Origin: UBA12151 sp964600645
Lineage (GTDB): Bacteria > Patescibacteriota > Minisyncoccia > Moranbacterales > UBA9337
Assembly: GCA_964600645.1 (NCBI GenBank)
Contig: CAZRJL010000001.1
Location: 1-45,596 of the forward strand
Direction of reading: 5' to 3'
DNA: 45,596 bases
Of this stretch, positions 14,955 to 22,291 are shown in pieces. Below the pieces are notes generated by a model. It worked only from the letters and a program-made list of their open reading frames with translations. It made no database searches and had not been told where the DNA came from. Made by a program: the position numbers and the translations under genes. Position 1 is the stretch's first letter. The number at the start of each line of letters is the position of its first letter.

Positions 14955-15704
14955 TTATTCATTGAGAATCTTCCATTCAGCAACAAGAGAAGGAACGACA
15001 TTATTTAATTGTTCCAGCCTTTTAAGAATTATGACTGCATTACCAGATTCTACGCGCGTCATCCTCTTATCATTTTGAAAACTTACCGGCAACACTGAAA
15101 ATTTTATCCCGTCTTTTATTATGCGTAAACGCGGAACCAAAATTGAATCCCATTTATCACCGTATCTAATGCCTGAGTATCCCAATAAATATGAAATTGT
15201 TATGGGCGTCATCATCATCGGACCGAAAGCATAATCAATATCAAAACCGACAAGCTGGGTGGCAACCGCGCGACAAAAAAGATAATAATGCGCTTGCTCG
15301 GGTGGATAGCTTGTCATATCAGTTCTGTTAAAAATGCCGAAATCAGACCGATCTTGTTTCATTTGATAAGCCATTGGCACAATAAATCGCACCAAATCTG
15401 GTTTTTCCGGTTCAAGCCAACAAAAGTATTGGGCATTTGGAAAATGTAAACTAGATCTCAATAATGCCTCCCTGCGAATATTGCCCATTCCGAAAGTTTG
15501 TTGCTCAATAAGAATCGCACCGAGTCGTTTGAGTGTCCTCAAAACAGATTCCTGGGTTTCAGTATAGATAATCACAAGAGATAATCCTGCACCCGATATC
15601 TTATGCACTGTATCAAGAAAAACCTCACTTCTGATTCTTTCAACTACATTTTCCAGGTCGCCTTGCCGAAAGGTCGTTACGCATATAATTTCTTTTGAGA
15701 TCAT
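14955..15704 (-). CDS. Possible GT-A-type glycosyltransferase
   Basis: 249 residues, no membrane segments. The start (KEIICVTTFRQGD) and the segment GMGNIRREALL...FCWLEPEKPDLV resemble nucleotide-sugar transferases, where a short acidic strand end (here LEPEKPD) binds the metal and sugar nucleotide. The C-terminal third has RYGDKWDSILVPR. This is a weak, pattern-level assignment; the family was not recognised. It has an extended -10 promoter (15785-15812) and a textbook ribosome binding site (AGGAGG), seven bases before ATG. Strong signals and its own terminator make it an independent unit. Confidence 0.45.
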   Translation of the reverse strand: MISKEIICVTTFRQGDLENVVERIRSEVFLDTVHKISGAGLSLVIIYTETQESVLRTLKRLGAILIEQQTFGMGNIRREALLRSSLHFPNAQYFCWLEPEKPDLVRFIVPMAYQMKQDRSDFGIFNRTDMTSYPPEQAHYYLFCRAVATQLVGFDIDYAFGPMMMTPITISYLLGYSGIRYGDKWDSILVPRLRIIKDGIKFSVLPVSFQNDKRMTRVESGNAVIILKRLEQLNNVVPSLVAEWKILNE

Positions 15705-15784
15705 TTTCGCATCCTCCTGTTTTTATCGTTTTAGTTTGTGAAAACTTTATTTTCTAATTTTATTCGCTTTTTAAGGAACATTAA

Positions 15785-15812
15785 ACATTATCACGGTTGG
15801 CATAAAAGTCAA
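15785..15812 (-). promoter_or_regulatory. Promoter of the gene at 14955-15704
   Basis: Minus strand -35 TTGACT (15807-15812), 16-base spacer, -10 TAATGT (15785-15790) preceded by TG (extended -10). The about 75-base leader ends in AGGAGG before the ATG. Confidence 0.7.
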
Positions 15813-15827
15813 TAGTAGAAACACCAA

Positions 15828-15906
15828 GTTCGAAGGCTCATTTCTCTATGCAAAAACAAAGCTTCAGTGAGCCTCGTTTTCAATGCATAGGGTACGCACT
15901 TCGAAC
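15828..15906. other. Nested and interleaved inverted repeats (pseudoknot-like)
   Basis: An outer 8-bp stem GTTCGAAG/CTTCGAAC (15828-15835, 15899-15906) encloses two interleaved stems: GGCTCA/TGAGCC (15835-15840, 15868-15873) and CTATGCA/TGCATAG (15846-15852, 15884-15890). The 1-2-1'-2' order is that of an H-type pseudoknot. It lies between the GNAT stop (15970) and the next promoter. Part of it (GAGGCTCACTGAAGC followed by T-runs on the minus strand) could instead be a degenerate terminator of the GNAT transcript. Confidence 0.45.
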
Positions 15907-15969
15907 CCATATTCTTGAAAATTAGGAGTCAATTCAGCGCGCGAAAGCCTTAATGCAGCAAAACTAATC

Positions 15970-16401
15970 TTACTGTTTAATCATAATCAATCTAGGCTCC
16001 CCGTCTCCAAAATGATTTTCTTTGCGCGATTCTACTTTAAATCCAAACGACTCATAAAGCTTGCACGCGTGATTGTCGGGATGCACACAAAGACTCAGTT
16101 TTTTGTAATCTCTCAGCTTTTCAAATAAAAGTTCCATCGCCTTCTTTGCCAAACCTTTCTTTTGAAATTCTGGTTTTATGACAAGACCGCTTATATCTGC
16201 ATGATTAGAATTGATAACATCATAAGAAATACTACCGACAATATCATCGTTATTTTTGATCAGATAAACAATTGAATTTTTAACATATCCTTCAACTTCT
16301 TTTTCATTGAAATATCCTGAATACAACTTCAATCCAATTGTAGTTTTTTCGATTTCGAGAAGCGTTTGAATATCTTTAGTTGTGGCTCGTATTAGTTCCA
16401 T
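15970..16401 (-). CDS. GNAT-family N-acetyltransferase
   Basis: 143 residues, a typical single GNAT domain: IVGSISYDVINSNHADISGLVI (strands 3-4), the acetyl-CoA pyrophosphate loop FQKKGLAKKAM with the Q-x-x-G-x-A pattern, and LSLCVHPDNHACKLYESFGF (strand 5 and motif B). It resembles RimI-like protein or small-molecule acetyltransferases; the substrate is unknown. It is preceded by one copy of the 51-bp leader repeat (16418-16469), and a short frame in that leader ends inside the GNAT start, which suggests translational coupling. Confidence 0.88.
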   Translation of the reverse strand: MELIRATTKDIQTLLEIEKTTIGLKLYSGYFNEKEVEGYVKNSIVYLIKNNDDIVGSISYDVINSNHADISGLVIKPEFQKKGLAKKAMELLFEKLRDYKKLSLCVHPDNHACKLYESFGFKVESRKENHFGDGEPRLIMIKQ

Positions 16402-16417
16402 AATTTTTGATAACTTG

Positions 16418-16469
16418 AAAACAAATCGCTATGCTTGATTATTTTCAATAATTGCATAAAAAAAATTAT
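16418..16469 (-). repeat. 51-bp leader repeat, copy 1
   Basis: Matches 17134-17184 in 46 of 51 positions. It contains an AT-rich inverted repeat (ATTATT-TTC-AATAAT) and, on the minus strand, a short frame starting MQLLKIIK..DLF. In this copy the frame continues for 21 codons and its TAA overlaps the start of the GNAT gene. Confidence 0.75.
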
Positions 16470-17119
16470 TCTTCTTTCTTCTTATATTCTATATCCACAT
16501 TTGCATTTTTAAATTCTGCTGTTATTTTTGCAAGATATTTTTCCGGATTAATATCGCTTGAATCATGCCTAATCTCCTCTCGATCAAAATCCGCGAATAA
16601 GTGCGCTTTTTCTCCATTGCCCTCATCCTTTTTAATAAAATAAATAATTGCCTGATTTCTTCCGTCTTTTTGAGACCATTTAATTCTTATTTTGCGTGTT
16701 TCATCTTCATCCTCAGCTTTTATTGCCTCATATGGGACATCAAGTGTTATTATTTCTGCTTGAGAATTTACAAAGCCATCATATGCCTTATGGGCAATCT
16801 GTCGAAATTCTTGAAAACTATGTGGCATTTCGTAGTTTTTACCGCAAACATCACAATGAGCTTTTGTACTTTCAATATTATCTCCGCTGAGTTCTGCCAA
16901 ACACTGCTTATCTTTTGACAAAGAACTTGGGCATAATGGACCATCGACATGAATTTTATCATGTTGGTTGAACTGCGGACGAAACCCAAAACCTTGAACA
17001 ATAACCACGGGAAATTGCTTATTTCTTTCTATTCTGTCTAATTCCGCTTCTTTTAGAGCCTTTTGCCGAGCAACATTATTTGCCATATTCATTTGTGGAA
17101 ATGATCTAGGATTTATCAT
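16466..17119 (-). CDS. Unknown protein with possible zinc site, partner of HerA-like ATPase
   Basis: 217 residues, no membrane segments; the family was not recognised. Cysteines occur as CPSSLSKDKQC and, 25 residues later, HCDVCGKNYEMP, which could form one zinc site. The C-terminal half is rich in charged residues and beta-prone segments. It lies between the HerA-like ATPase and the GNAT gene on the same strand; all three are linked by copies of the same 51-bp leader. A function together with the ATPase is inference from position. Confidence 0.55.
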   Translation of the reverse strand: MINPRSFPQMNMANNVARQKALKEAELDRIERNKQFPVVIVQGFGFRPQFNQHDKIHVDGPLCPSSLSKDKQCLAELSGDNIESTKAHCDVCGKNYEMPHSFQEFRQIAHKAYDGFVNSQAEIITLDVPYEAIKAEDEDETRKIRIKWSQKDGRNQAIIYFIKKDEGNGEKAHLFADFDREEIRHDSSDINPEKYLAKITAEFKNANVDIEYKKKEE

Positions 17120-17133
17120 ACTTTTAAAATTTT

Positions 17134-17184
17134 AAAACAAATCTCTGCGTTTAATTATTTTCAATAATTGCATAAAAAAAATTA
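17134..17184 (-). repeat. 51-bp leader repeat, copy 2
   Basis: Partner of 16418-16469. The AT-rich inverted repeat is perfect here (AATTATT-TTC-AATAATT). The short frame reads MQLLKIIKRRDLF and stops 14 bases before the ATG of the gene at 16466-17119. It begins seven bases after the stop of the HerA-like gene. Confidence 0.75.
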
Positions 17185-17190
17185 CATATT

Positions 17191-19248
17191 TTATACTTCC
17201 ATTTTTACCTCATCTTTTTGTTTATTTTTTATTTTTTCATCAAAAAAATCAACAATGACCGGCTTATCACAAGTAGAGCCCTTTCCCACAACTATTGCCC
17301 GAAATTTAGGCAATATACTCATTGATTCAAGATATCTACTATTTATATACGCACTCATGAAATTTTTTGATGTTTCGTCAAACGATTGTAGCGCAATAAT
17401 AGTATGGCACTGATATAATATAGTTTTTGTAACCAATGCTGTTCGTTGCGTAATAATCAAAAAACCTATATTGTGTTTTCTGCATTTTAAAACCTGCTGG
17501 GATATGCGACTAACATTTGGCTGACCAAACTCTTGTTTACCAAAAGAATTTTCTGGAATAAAATCATATGCTTCCTCCATAACAACGCATATTTTTTTAT
17601 CTTGATTTTTTGTTTGATACGCGATTACCTTGTCAATTAAGCCCGCAGCCATATCGCTTAGATTTACCGTCCCACTGCTCCTATTCGCCTCACCAATCTG
17701 CAATGCAATTGAAATTATATTTTTTGTTGAAGATTCTAAATTCAAAGAATTTGAGTTTTGTTCCTCAATTAGAGAACTATCAATATATTTAGATAATGAT
17801 TGGTCATTATTCCTATCAACCTCAAGAACTACAATTTTATATCCACTTACAGCCATTTTTTCTATTATTTTAGCTGCCATCCTTGATTTTCCTGTTCCCG
17901 TTTTGCCAATAACAGCGATGTGATGAGTCACGCAACCATCAAGGTCAATATATATTGGATACTTTGATCTAGGGACTATTCCAACCTTGAAATAATTACC
18001 TTCCAAATTCTTTATTTCATAATTATCATTTTCCAGAAAAACTGGCGTATTTAAATCAGGAGCCCAACCAGTATCTGCAAATTTCTGTTCCCCTTTTTGC
18101 CAATAACCAATTTGTTGCGCAGTTATAACTTTTGATCCTTTTTTACTTTGCCCATCTATATTTTCTGATTCTGTTTCAACATTTATAATCTGATACTTCG
18201 TTGAATTTTTATAAAAATTCACTGAAATTAAATCTCCCTCCTTAAGTTCTTTTCTTTCATCAACCCCATCAATCATTTTCACCTTTATAACATCGATATC
18301 CGAATTAGTATAAACAAAACCTATTATGTTTTCGCGATTTTTATAAATATCTGAAGCTGCTATTTCTTCAGTAATTTTAGAATCAATTTTGTGAACATAT
18401 ATCTGTTTCGCGATATTAACATCTTTTGTATTTATACAATAAAAATACAAATATTTTTTATTATCTGCCTCAAGTTCAGAAATAAACATCATGTAAACCA
18501 AATCTTTCTCTGCATGTGAATTTTTAATATCATCTATGATCACGAGGTCGCCTAATTCCATGACTGGCGATCCGGGTAATTGCTCCACATAAACACCGTT
18601 AGGATTTGACCTTTTGTAAATCCTGCCAATCAGTTTTGGTTTGCTTTTGTTTTTAATTTTTTCAAATAACGGATTAATTAATTTTTTGTTAATTGGTTCG
18701 ATTAAAATTATGACTCCCCAGAATATAATGAGCAACAAGACAGCGATCTGCTCTTTATTTATTAAAAAATTATTATCTAATGCTGAAACAAAATAACTAA
18801 ATATAGAAAGGATAAATACAATAGAAAATAACATTTTAGAGCTACCAAGAAAACCGGATATAATATTCGCGGAATGGGAAATTTTTTGCGATAAAATATT
18901 TCTATCTTTTTCCTCGTCTATCAAGGCAAAAGAAATAAAAGCGATTAATGCAACTATTAATGAATAAACAAATAACGGCCAATAAAGATAGAATTTACCA
19001 ACATTATCAAGAGTCAGAAGAACAACAAAAAGAGTGACCACATTCACTATCACATCCAGTGGCTTAGTGAAATATTTTTCTGTCACAAAAACACCCAGCA
19101 ATATCAATAATAATCCACTTGTAAACCAAACATCTGCATCTTTTTCAAGCCCAACAAAAACCTTATCAACAACAAAAAATTTAAGAGAAAACAATATTCC
19201 CGAAAAGACAATAAGATATATTAAATTTTTTATTTTTTTCAAATTCAT
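17191..19248 (-). CDS. Membrane-anchored HerA/DUF87-like ATPase
   Basis: 685 residues. About six N-terminal membrane helices fill the first 210 residues, followed by a HAS-barrel-like segment (VMELGDLVIID) and a HerA/FtsK-type motor: Walker A GKTGTGKS near residue 446, Walker B ICVVMEEAYDF near 552, sensor LIITQR, and an arginine-containing C-terminal part. HerA ATPases pump DNA, often with the NurA nuclease, and membrane-bound relatives take part in DNA transfer or defence. No NurA, SIR2 or DUF4297 partner is present; the neighbour is a Cys-containing protein of unknown type. A role at the membrane, such as DNA translocation or defence, is inference. Confidence 0.8.
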   Translation of the reverse strand: MNLKKIKNLIYLIVFSGILFSLKFFVVDKVFVGLEKDADVWFTSGLLLILLGVFVTEKYFTKPLDVIVNVVTLFVVLLTLDNVGKFYLYWPLFVYSLIVALIAFISFALIDEEKDRNILSQKISHSANIISGFLGSSKMLFSIVFILSIFSYFVSALDNNFLINKEQIAVLLLIIFWGVIILIEPINKKLINPLFEKIKNKSKPKLIGRIYKRSNPNGVYVEQLPGSPVMELGDLVIIDDIKNSHAEKDLVYMMFISELEADNKKYLYFYCINTKDVNIAKQIYVHKIDSKITEEIAASDIYKNRENIIGFVYTNSDIDVIKVKMIDGVDERKELKEGDLISVNFYKNSTKYQIINVETESENIDGQSKKGSKVITAQQIGYWQKGEQKFADTGWAPDLNTPVFLENDNYEIKNLEGNYFKVGIVPRSKYPIYIDLDGCVTHHIAVIGKTGTGKSRMAAKIIEKMAVSGYKIVVLEVDRNNDQSLSKYIDSSLIEEQNSNSLNLESSTKNIISIALQIGEANRSSGTVNLSDMAAGLIDKVIAYQTKNQDKKICVVMEEAYDFIPENSFGKQEFGQPNVSRISQQVLKCRKHNIGFLIITQRTALVTKTILYQCHTIIALQSFDETSKNFMSAYINSRYLESMSILPKFRAIVVGKGSTCDKPVIVDFFDEKIKNKQKDEVKMEV

Positions 19249-19415
19249 AATTTATATCCTTTTCATCTGACTAATAATTGTGTTTGCAAGGTCGTGCTTG
19301 TCTATCAGAAATTGATCTTACTTGTTTGATTTACTTCTTTTTCTCCCTGCCACAAATAAATTCACTAAAAAACAGCTATCAGCAAGGTTCTCACTGTGGA
19401 TAAGTCTTTGTATGC

Positions 19416-19439
19416 TTCGGTAAATTTTCGGTATATAAT
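19416..19439 (+). promoter_or_regulatory. Promoter and direct-repeat operator of lexA-methyltransferase gene
   Basis: -10 TATAAT at 19434-19439 with no clear -35. Just before it lie two TTCGGTA copies (19416-19422 and 19427-19433), spaced one helical turn (11 bp), i.e. TTCG-N7-TTCG. Alphaproteobacterial LexA binds a direct repeat of the same period (GTTC-N7-GTTC). The position over the spacer would block RNA polymerase, so autorepression by the LexA part is likely. The rest of the gap 19249-19472 shows no gene. Confidence 0.65.
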
Positions 19440-19472
19440 AGGAATATAACAAATTCACATTGAGTTAATTAT

Positions 19473-21041
19473 ATGCCCACTCTAACAAAAAAGCAAAAAC
19501 AAATACTGGATTTTATAGCATCATACATCAGTAAAAAAGGACTATCCCCTACCATTGAAGAAATACGGAAGCATTTCAAGTTGTCCGCTTTGTCAACCGT
19601 ACACCAGCACATTGAAACATTGGAAAAGAAAGGATTTATTGAAAAAAATGGCAGTTCTGCCAGAGGCATTGAATTGAAGAAAAAAAGCCCGTACAATCTT
19701 GTCAAAATACCGCTAGTCGGAACAATCACAGCTGGACAGCCAATTGAGGCCGTAGAAACTAGAGGCGAAAATGTAATGATTGCCACAAGCGCCGTTAACA
19801 AGCCGGGAAATTATTACGCCCTACGAGTCCAGGGAAGTAGTATGATCGACGAAGGAATATTCAACGGAGACATTGTCGTTATTAAAAAACAGTCAGTTGC
19901 GGAAAACGGCCAGACTGTCGTCGCAATAATCGATGACAATGAGGCTACATTAAAAAAGATTTACCGAGAAAAAAACAGATTCCGGTTGCAACCAGCCAAC
20001 CAAGCAATGCTTCCGATTTTCAGAAAAGAGATTGAAATCAGGGGTGTGGTTGTTGAAATAAAAAGAAGCCTTGAAAATAATACTGCAACCAAACAAAAAC
20101 TTTTTAGAACGCTTGATTTGTTTGCCGGAGTCGGAGGCATCAGGCTTGGTTTTGAAAACGCAGGATTTGAAACAGTATTCGCAAATGACTTCGAAAAAAA
20201 TTGCAAACCTACATATGATTTGAATTTCAAAAAATCCAAGCTTATCGTAGAGGATATACGGAAAATCGGCATTGATGATTTGCCGGAATTCGACTTTCTT
20301 TTAGGAGGATTCCCCTGTCAGGCATTTTCCATAGCCGGATACCGCAAGGGATTCAATGATGAGAAAGACCGTGGCAATTTATTTTTTGATGTCGCCAGAA
20401 TTTTAGAAGCGCGTAATCCTGCCGGATTCCTCTTGGAAAATGTGAAAAATTTGAAAGGGCATGACGGAGGAAAAACTTTCAAAATAATTATTCAAACATT
20501 AGAAGACCTTGGATATCATGTAAAAACTAAAGTTTTAAACAGTATGGAGTACGGAAATATTCCGCAAAACCGCGAAAGGATATATATTGTCGGATTTAAA
20601 AATAAAAATTACACGGATAAATTTGAATTTCCCGAGCCGCAAAAATTAAAAGTTAAAGTTGCCGACCTTTTGGAGAAAAATGTGCCTGAAAAATATTACT
20701 ACAACAGCAAGCCTCTTTTTGTAAAGCTCAAGGGATTTGTGAAAGAAGAAGGCAAAGTTTATCAATGGAGAAGGCAGTATGTCCGGGAAAACAAAAAGGG
20801 CGTATGCCCTACTCTCACTGCCAATATGGGAATGGGTGGACATAATGTTCCGATTATTAAAGACAAAAAAGGAATCAGAAAACTGACTCCAATTGAATGT
20901 TTTAGATTGCAAGGATTTCCAAAAAATTTCAATCTTCCAGCTCTGGCTGACTCCGCACTTTACAAACAAGCTGGAAATTCCGTAACTGTGACTGTACTAG
21001 AAGCAGTTGCAAGAGAAATGATGAGGGCAATAACAGAATAG
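19473..21041 (+). CDS. LexA repressor fused to C5-cytosine DNA methyltransferase
   Basis: 522 residues in one uninterrupted frame. Residues 1 to about 203 form a full LexA: winged HTH (KQILDFIASYISKKGLSPTI...), cleavage site Ala87-Gly88 in TITAGQPIEAVE, nucleophile Ser123 in GSSMIDEGIF and base Lys161 in ATLKKI, with spacing like Escherichia coli LexA (84-85, 119, 156). After a short linker, residues about 209-522 form a full C5 methylase: motif I DLFAGVGG, motif IV GGFPCQAFS with Cys282, motif VI LLENV, motif VIII QNRERIY, motif IX/X ending KQAGNSV. The methylase half is about the size of M.Bsp6I, fitting the Bsp6I-like endonuclease that converges on it (stops one base apart). RecA-stimulated cleavage would separate the HTH from the methylase and lift autorepression; this is inference. 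No internal start for a methylase alone is seen. Confidence 0.93.
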   Translation: MPTLTKKQKQILDFIASYISKKGLSPTIEEIRKHFKLSALSTVHQHIETLEKKGFIEKNGSSARGIELKKKSPYNLVKIPLVGTITAGQPIEAVETRGENVMIATSAVNKPGNYYALRVQGSSMIDEGIFNGDIVVIKKQSVAENGQTVVAIIDDNEATLKKIYREKNRFRLQPANQAMLPIFRKEIEIRGVVVEIKRSLENNTATKQKLFRTLDLFAGVGGIRLGFENAGFETVFANDFEKNCKPTYDLNFKKSKLIVEDIRKIGIDDLPEFDFLLGGFPCQAFSIAGYRKGFNDEKDRGNLFFDVARILEARNPAGFLLENVKNLKGHDGGKTFKIIIQTLEDLGYHVKTKVLNSMEYGNIPQNRERIYIVGFKNKNYTDKFEFPEPQKLKVKVADLLEKNVPEKYYYNSKPLFVKLKGFVKEEGKVYQWRRQYVRENKKGVCPTLTANMGMGGHNVPIIKDKKGIRKLTPIECFRLQGFPKNFNLPALADSALYKQAGNSVTVTVLEAVAREMMRAITE

Positions 21042-21042
21042 A

Positions 21043-21609
21043 TTACCAGATTTTAACATTTTCCGCGATTGGCTTTATTTTTTCCCTCAATATTATATTG
21101 TCGACAATGCTGAATCTTGGCCTCCTGCCCTCCTTTTGCTGTTCTTTCATTGTTTGATCCTTGTTAACTTTCATATTGTAAATCAGGTCAGAAGGTATTT
21201 TATAAATATTGAAAGTTCCATCAAGTTTTCCTTGATTATAAAAATCAAGGAAATATAAATCATCCCATTTTGAATTCGGTCCGAAAGATGTTAAGTCAGA
21301 TTCAACACTACACGCTTTTATTTGCTCAGCTCTTTTAGTCTCCAGGTTAAATGTATCAAACGATGAATTAATACCTCCGCCAGGCAATGAAATAAATCTC
21401 TTCGATCCGGAAAAAATACAAAAAGCAACTTCAGAAAGACCCTCGGGGAAATTAGGTTCGCGCGACTTATATTTCCGCATTCCAAGTTTTAATTTCTTCC
21501 ACATATCAAAAAGTCTTTTCCACTTCTTTCCGTCGCTCTTATTGAAATCCATAAGTTCCAAGACGCAATCCTGTTCAAAAACTTTTGCCTTGTATTTTTT
21601 AATTTTCAT
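21043..21609 (-). CDS. Bsp6I-family type II restriction endonuclease
   Basis: 188 residues, similar in size and pattern to the Bsp6I family (Pfam RE_Bsp6I), whose founding member cuts GC^NGC. Recognisable stretches are SEVAFCIFSG, a SSFDTFNLETKRAEQIKAC block that likely holds the Asp/Glu and Lys of a PD-(D/E)XK-type site, and KWDDLYFLDFYNQGKLDGTF. The start is seven bases after the stop of the C-protein gene, so C and R form one operon. The gene converges on the LexA-methyltransferase gene with one base between the stops and no terminator, so the two transcripts will overlap. The recognition site GCNGC is predicted by family only. Confidence 0.8.
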   Translation of the reverse strand: MKIKKYKAKVFEQDCVLELMDFNKSDGKKWKRLFDMWKKLKLGMRKYKSREPNFPEGLSEVAFCIFSGSKRFISLPGGGINSSFDTFNLETKRAEQIKACSVESDLTSFGPNSKWDDLYFLDFYNQGKLDGTFNIYKIPSDLIYNMKVNKDQTMKEQQKEGRRPRFSIVDNIILREKIKPIAENVKIW

Positions 21610-21616
21610 ATCTATT

Positions 21617-21838
21617 CTATTTTATAAAAAATTCTATCTTCTTTTTGTAGATCTTTGCGAATTCCTGCAATTGAATCACGTCAATCCGTCGCTGTCCTGT
21701 TTCAATTTTTGAAATATAAGACTGCGTTTTGTCTAAAAGTTCAGCAACTTCTTTCTGATCAAAGCCAGACAACTCACGCGCCTTCTTTAATTGTTGCGCT
21801 AAAAATTTATGACCGCTTGAATAAATGTCATTTTTCAT
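21617..21838 (-). CDS. Controller (C) protein, small XRE-type HTH regulator of the R-M locus
   Basis: 73 residues, almost entirely one Cro/cI HTH domain (LKKARELSGFDQKEVAELLD, then KTQSYISKIETGQRRID). Size, fold and position directly before the restriction gene fit C proteins such as C.AhdI and C.PvuII, which first activate and then repress their own operon to delay the endonuclease. The promoter TTGGCA-17-TATCAT overlaps a 10-bp inverted repeat (21855-21882), and the start of transcription falls within about two bases of the ATG, i.e. leaderless, as for several known C genes. Confidence 0.85.
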   Translation of the reverse strand: MKNDIYSSGHKFLAQQLKKARELSGFDQKEVAELLDKTQSYISKIETGQRRIDVIQLQEFAKIYKKKIEFFIK

Positions 21839-21846
21839 ATACTTCT

Positions 21847-21884
21847 ATGATATATTCCAATTTGTAATATGCCAAAATGGAATA
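21847..21884 (-). promoter_or_regulatory. C-box-like operator and promoter of the C-R operon
   Basis: TTCCAATTTG (21855-21864) and CAAAATGGAA (21873-21882) form a 9-of-10 inverted repeat with an 8-base centre. It overlaps a minus-strand promoter, -35 TTGGCA, 17-base spacer, -10 TATCAT (21847-21852). Confidence 0.7.
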
Positions 21885-21962
21885 AAAAAACAGCATTCCC
21901 TTGTGCTATTTTTTCATTTTACTCTAATGCTTCATAAGTTATAAAAGTAGCTACGCGCCTTT

Positions 21963-22109
21963 TTATTTCCGCCAATCCCTCACCTCAAACTGGCCTTTGC
22001 GCCAGCCGAGTTCCCGGACGTCTTCAATCGGCAACGTGATGCCGACGGATTGCTTGCCGATTTTTGCCAGTTTGCGAACATTTTTTTCTTCCGTTTTTCG
22101 AATCGCCAT
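21963..22109 (-). CDS. Small AbrB/MazE-like protein
   Basis: 48 residues from ATG 22109 to TAA 21963. RKLAKIGKQSVGITLPIEDVRELGWRKGQ has the swapped-hairpin AbrB pattern: a strand ending in GKQSVGITLP, then a helix and G-W-R-K-G-Q. Such proteins are DNA-binding antitoxins or transition-state regulators. It is shorter than usual, ending soon after FEVRDW, and no toxin gene is next to it. It lies downstream of a G-rich tract and of the terminator at 22197-22228. Confidence 0.7.
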   Translation of the reverse strand: MAIRKTEEKNVRKLAKIGKQSVGITLPIEDVRELGWRKGQFEVRDWRK

Positions 22110-22148
22110 ATTTTTATTTTATTTTATTACCTGATGAGTATTTAGATA

Positions 22149-22187
22149 CCCACCCAAATACCCACCCCTATCTTACCCCAAATCCCC
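22149..22187 (-). other. Six-tract G-quadruplex motif
   Basis: On the minus strand six runs of three or four G lie within 39 bases (loops of 1 to 7). It precedes the AbrB-like gene by 39 bases. Such G density is unusual in this AT-rich sequence. Confidence 0.6.
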
Positions 22188-22196
22188 TCGCCTAGC

Positions 22197-22228
22197 AAAA
22201 AACACCGACCAGCAAGGCCGATGTTTTC
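22197..22228 (-). terminator. Terminator of the radical SAM gene
   Basis: Stem AACATCGGCC/GGTCGGTGTT (one G-T pair) with loop TTGCT, then a T-run on the minus strand, about 65 bases after the radical SAM stop. Confidence 0.82.
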
Positions 22229-22291
22229 AAAATACACGAAATAGTCAGGGACTTTTTATGAATAAAAAGGAATGTGTTTATATTCCTGATT

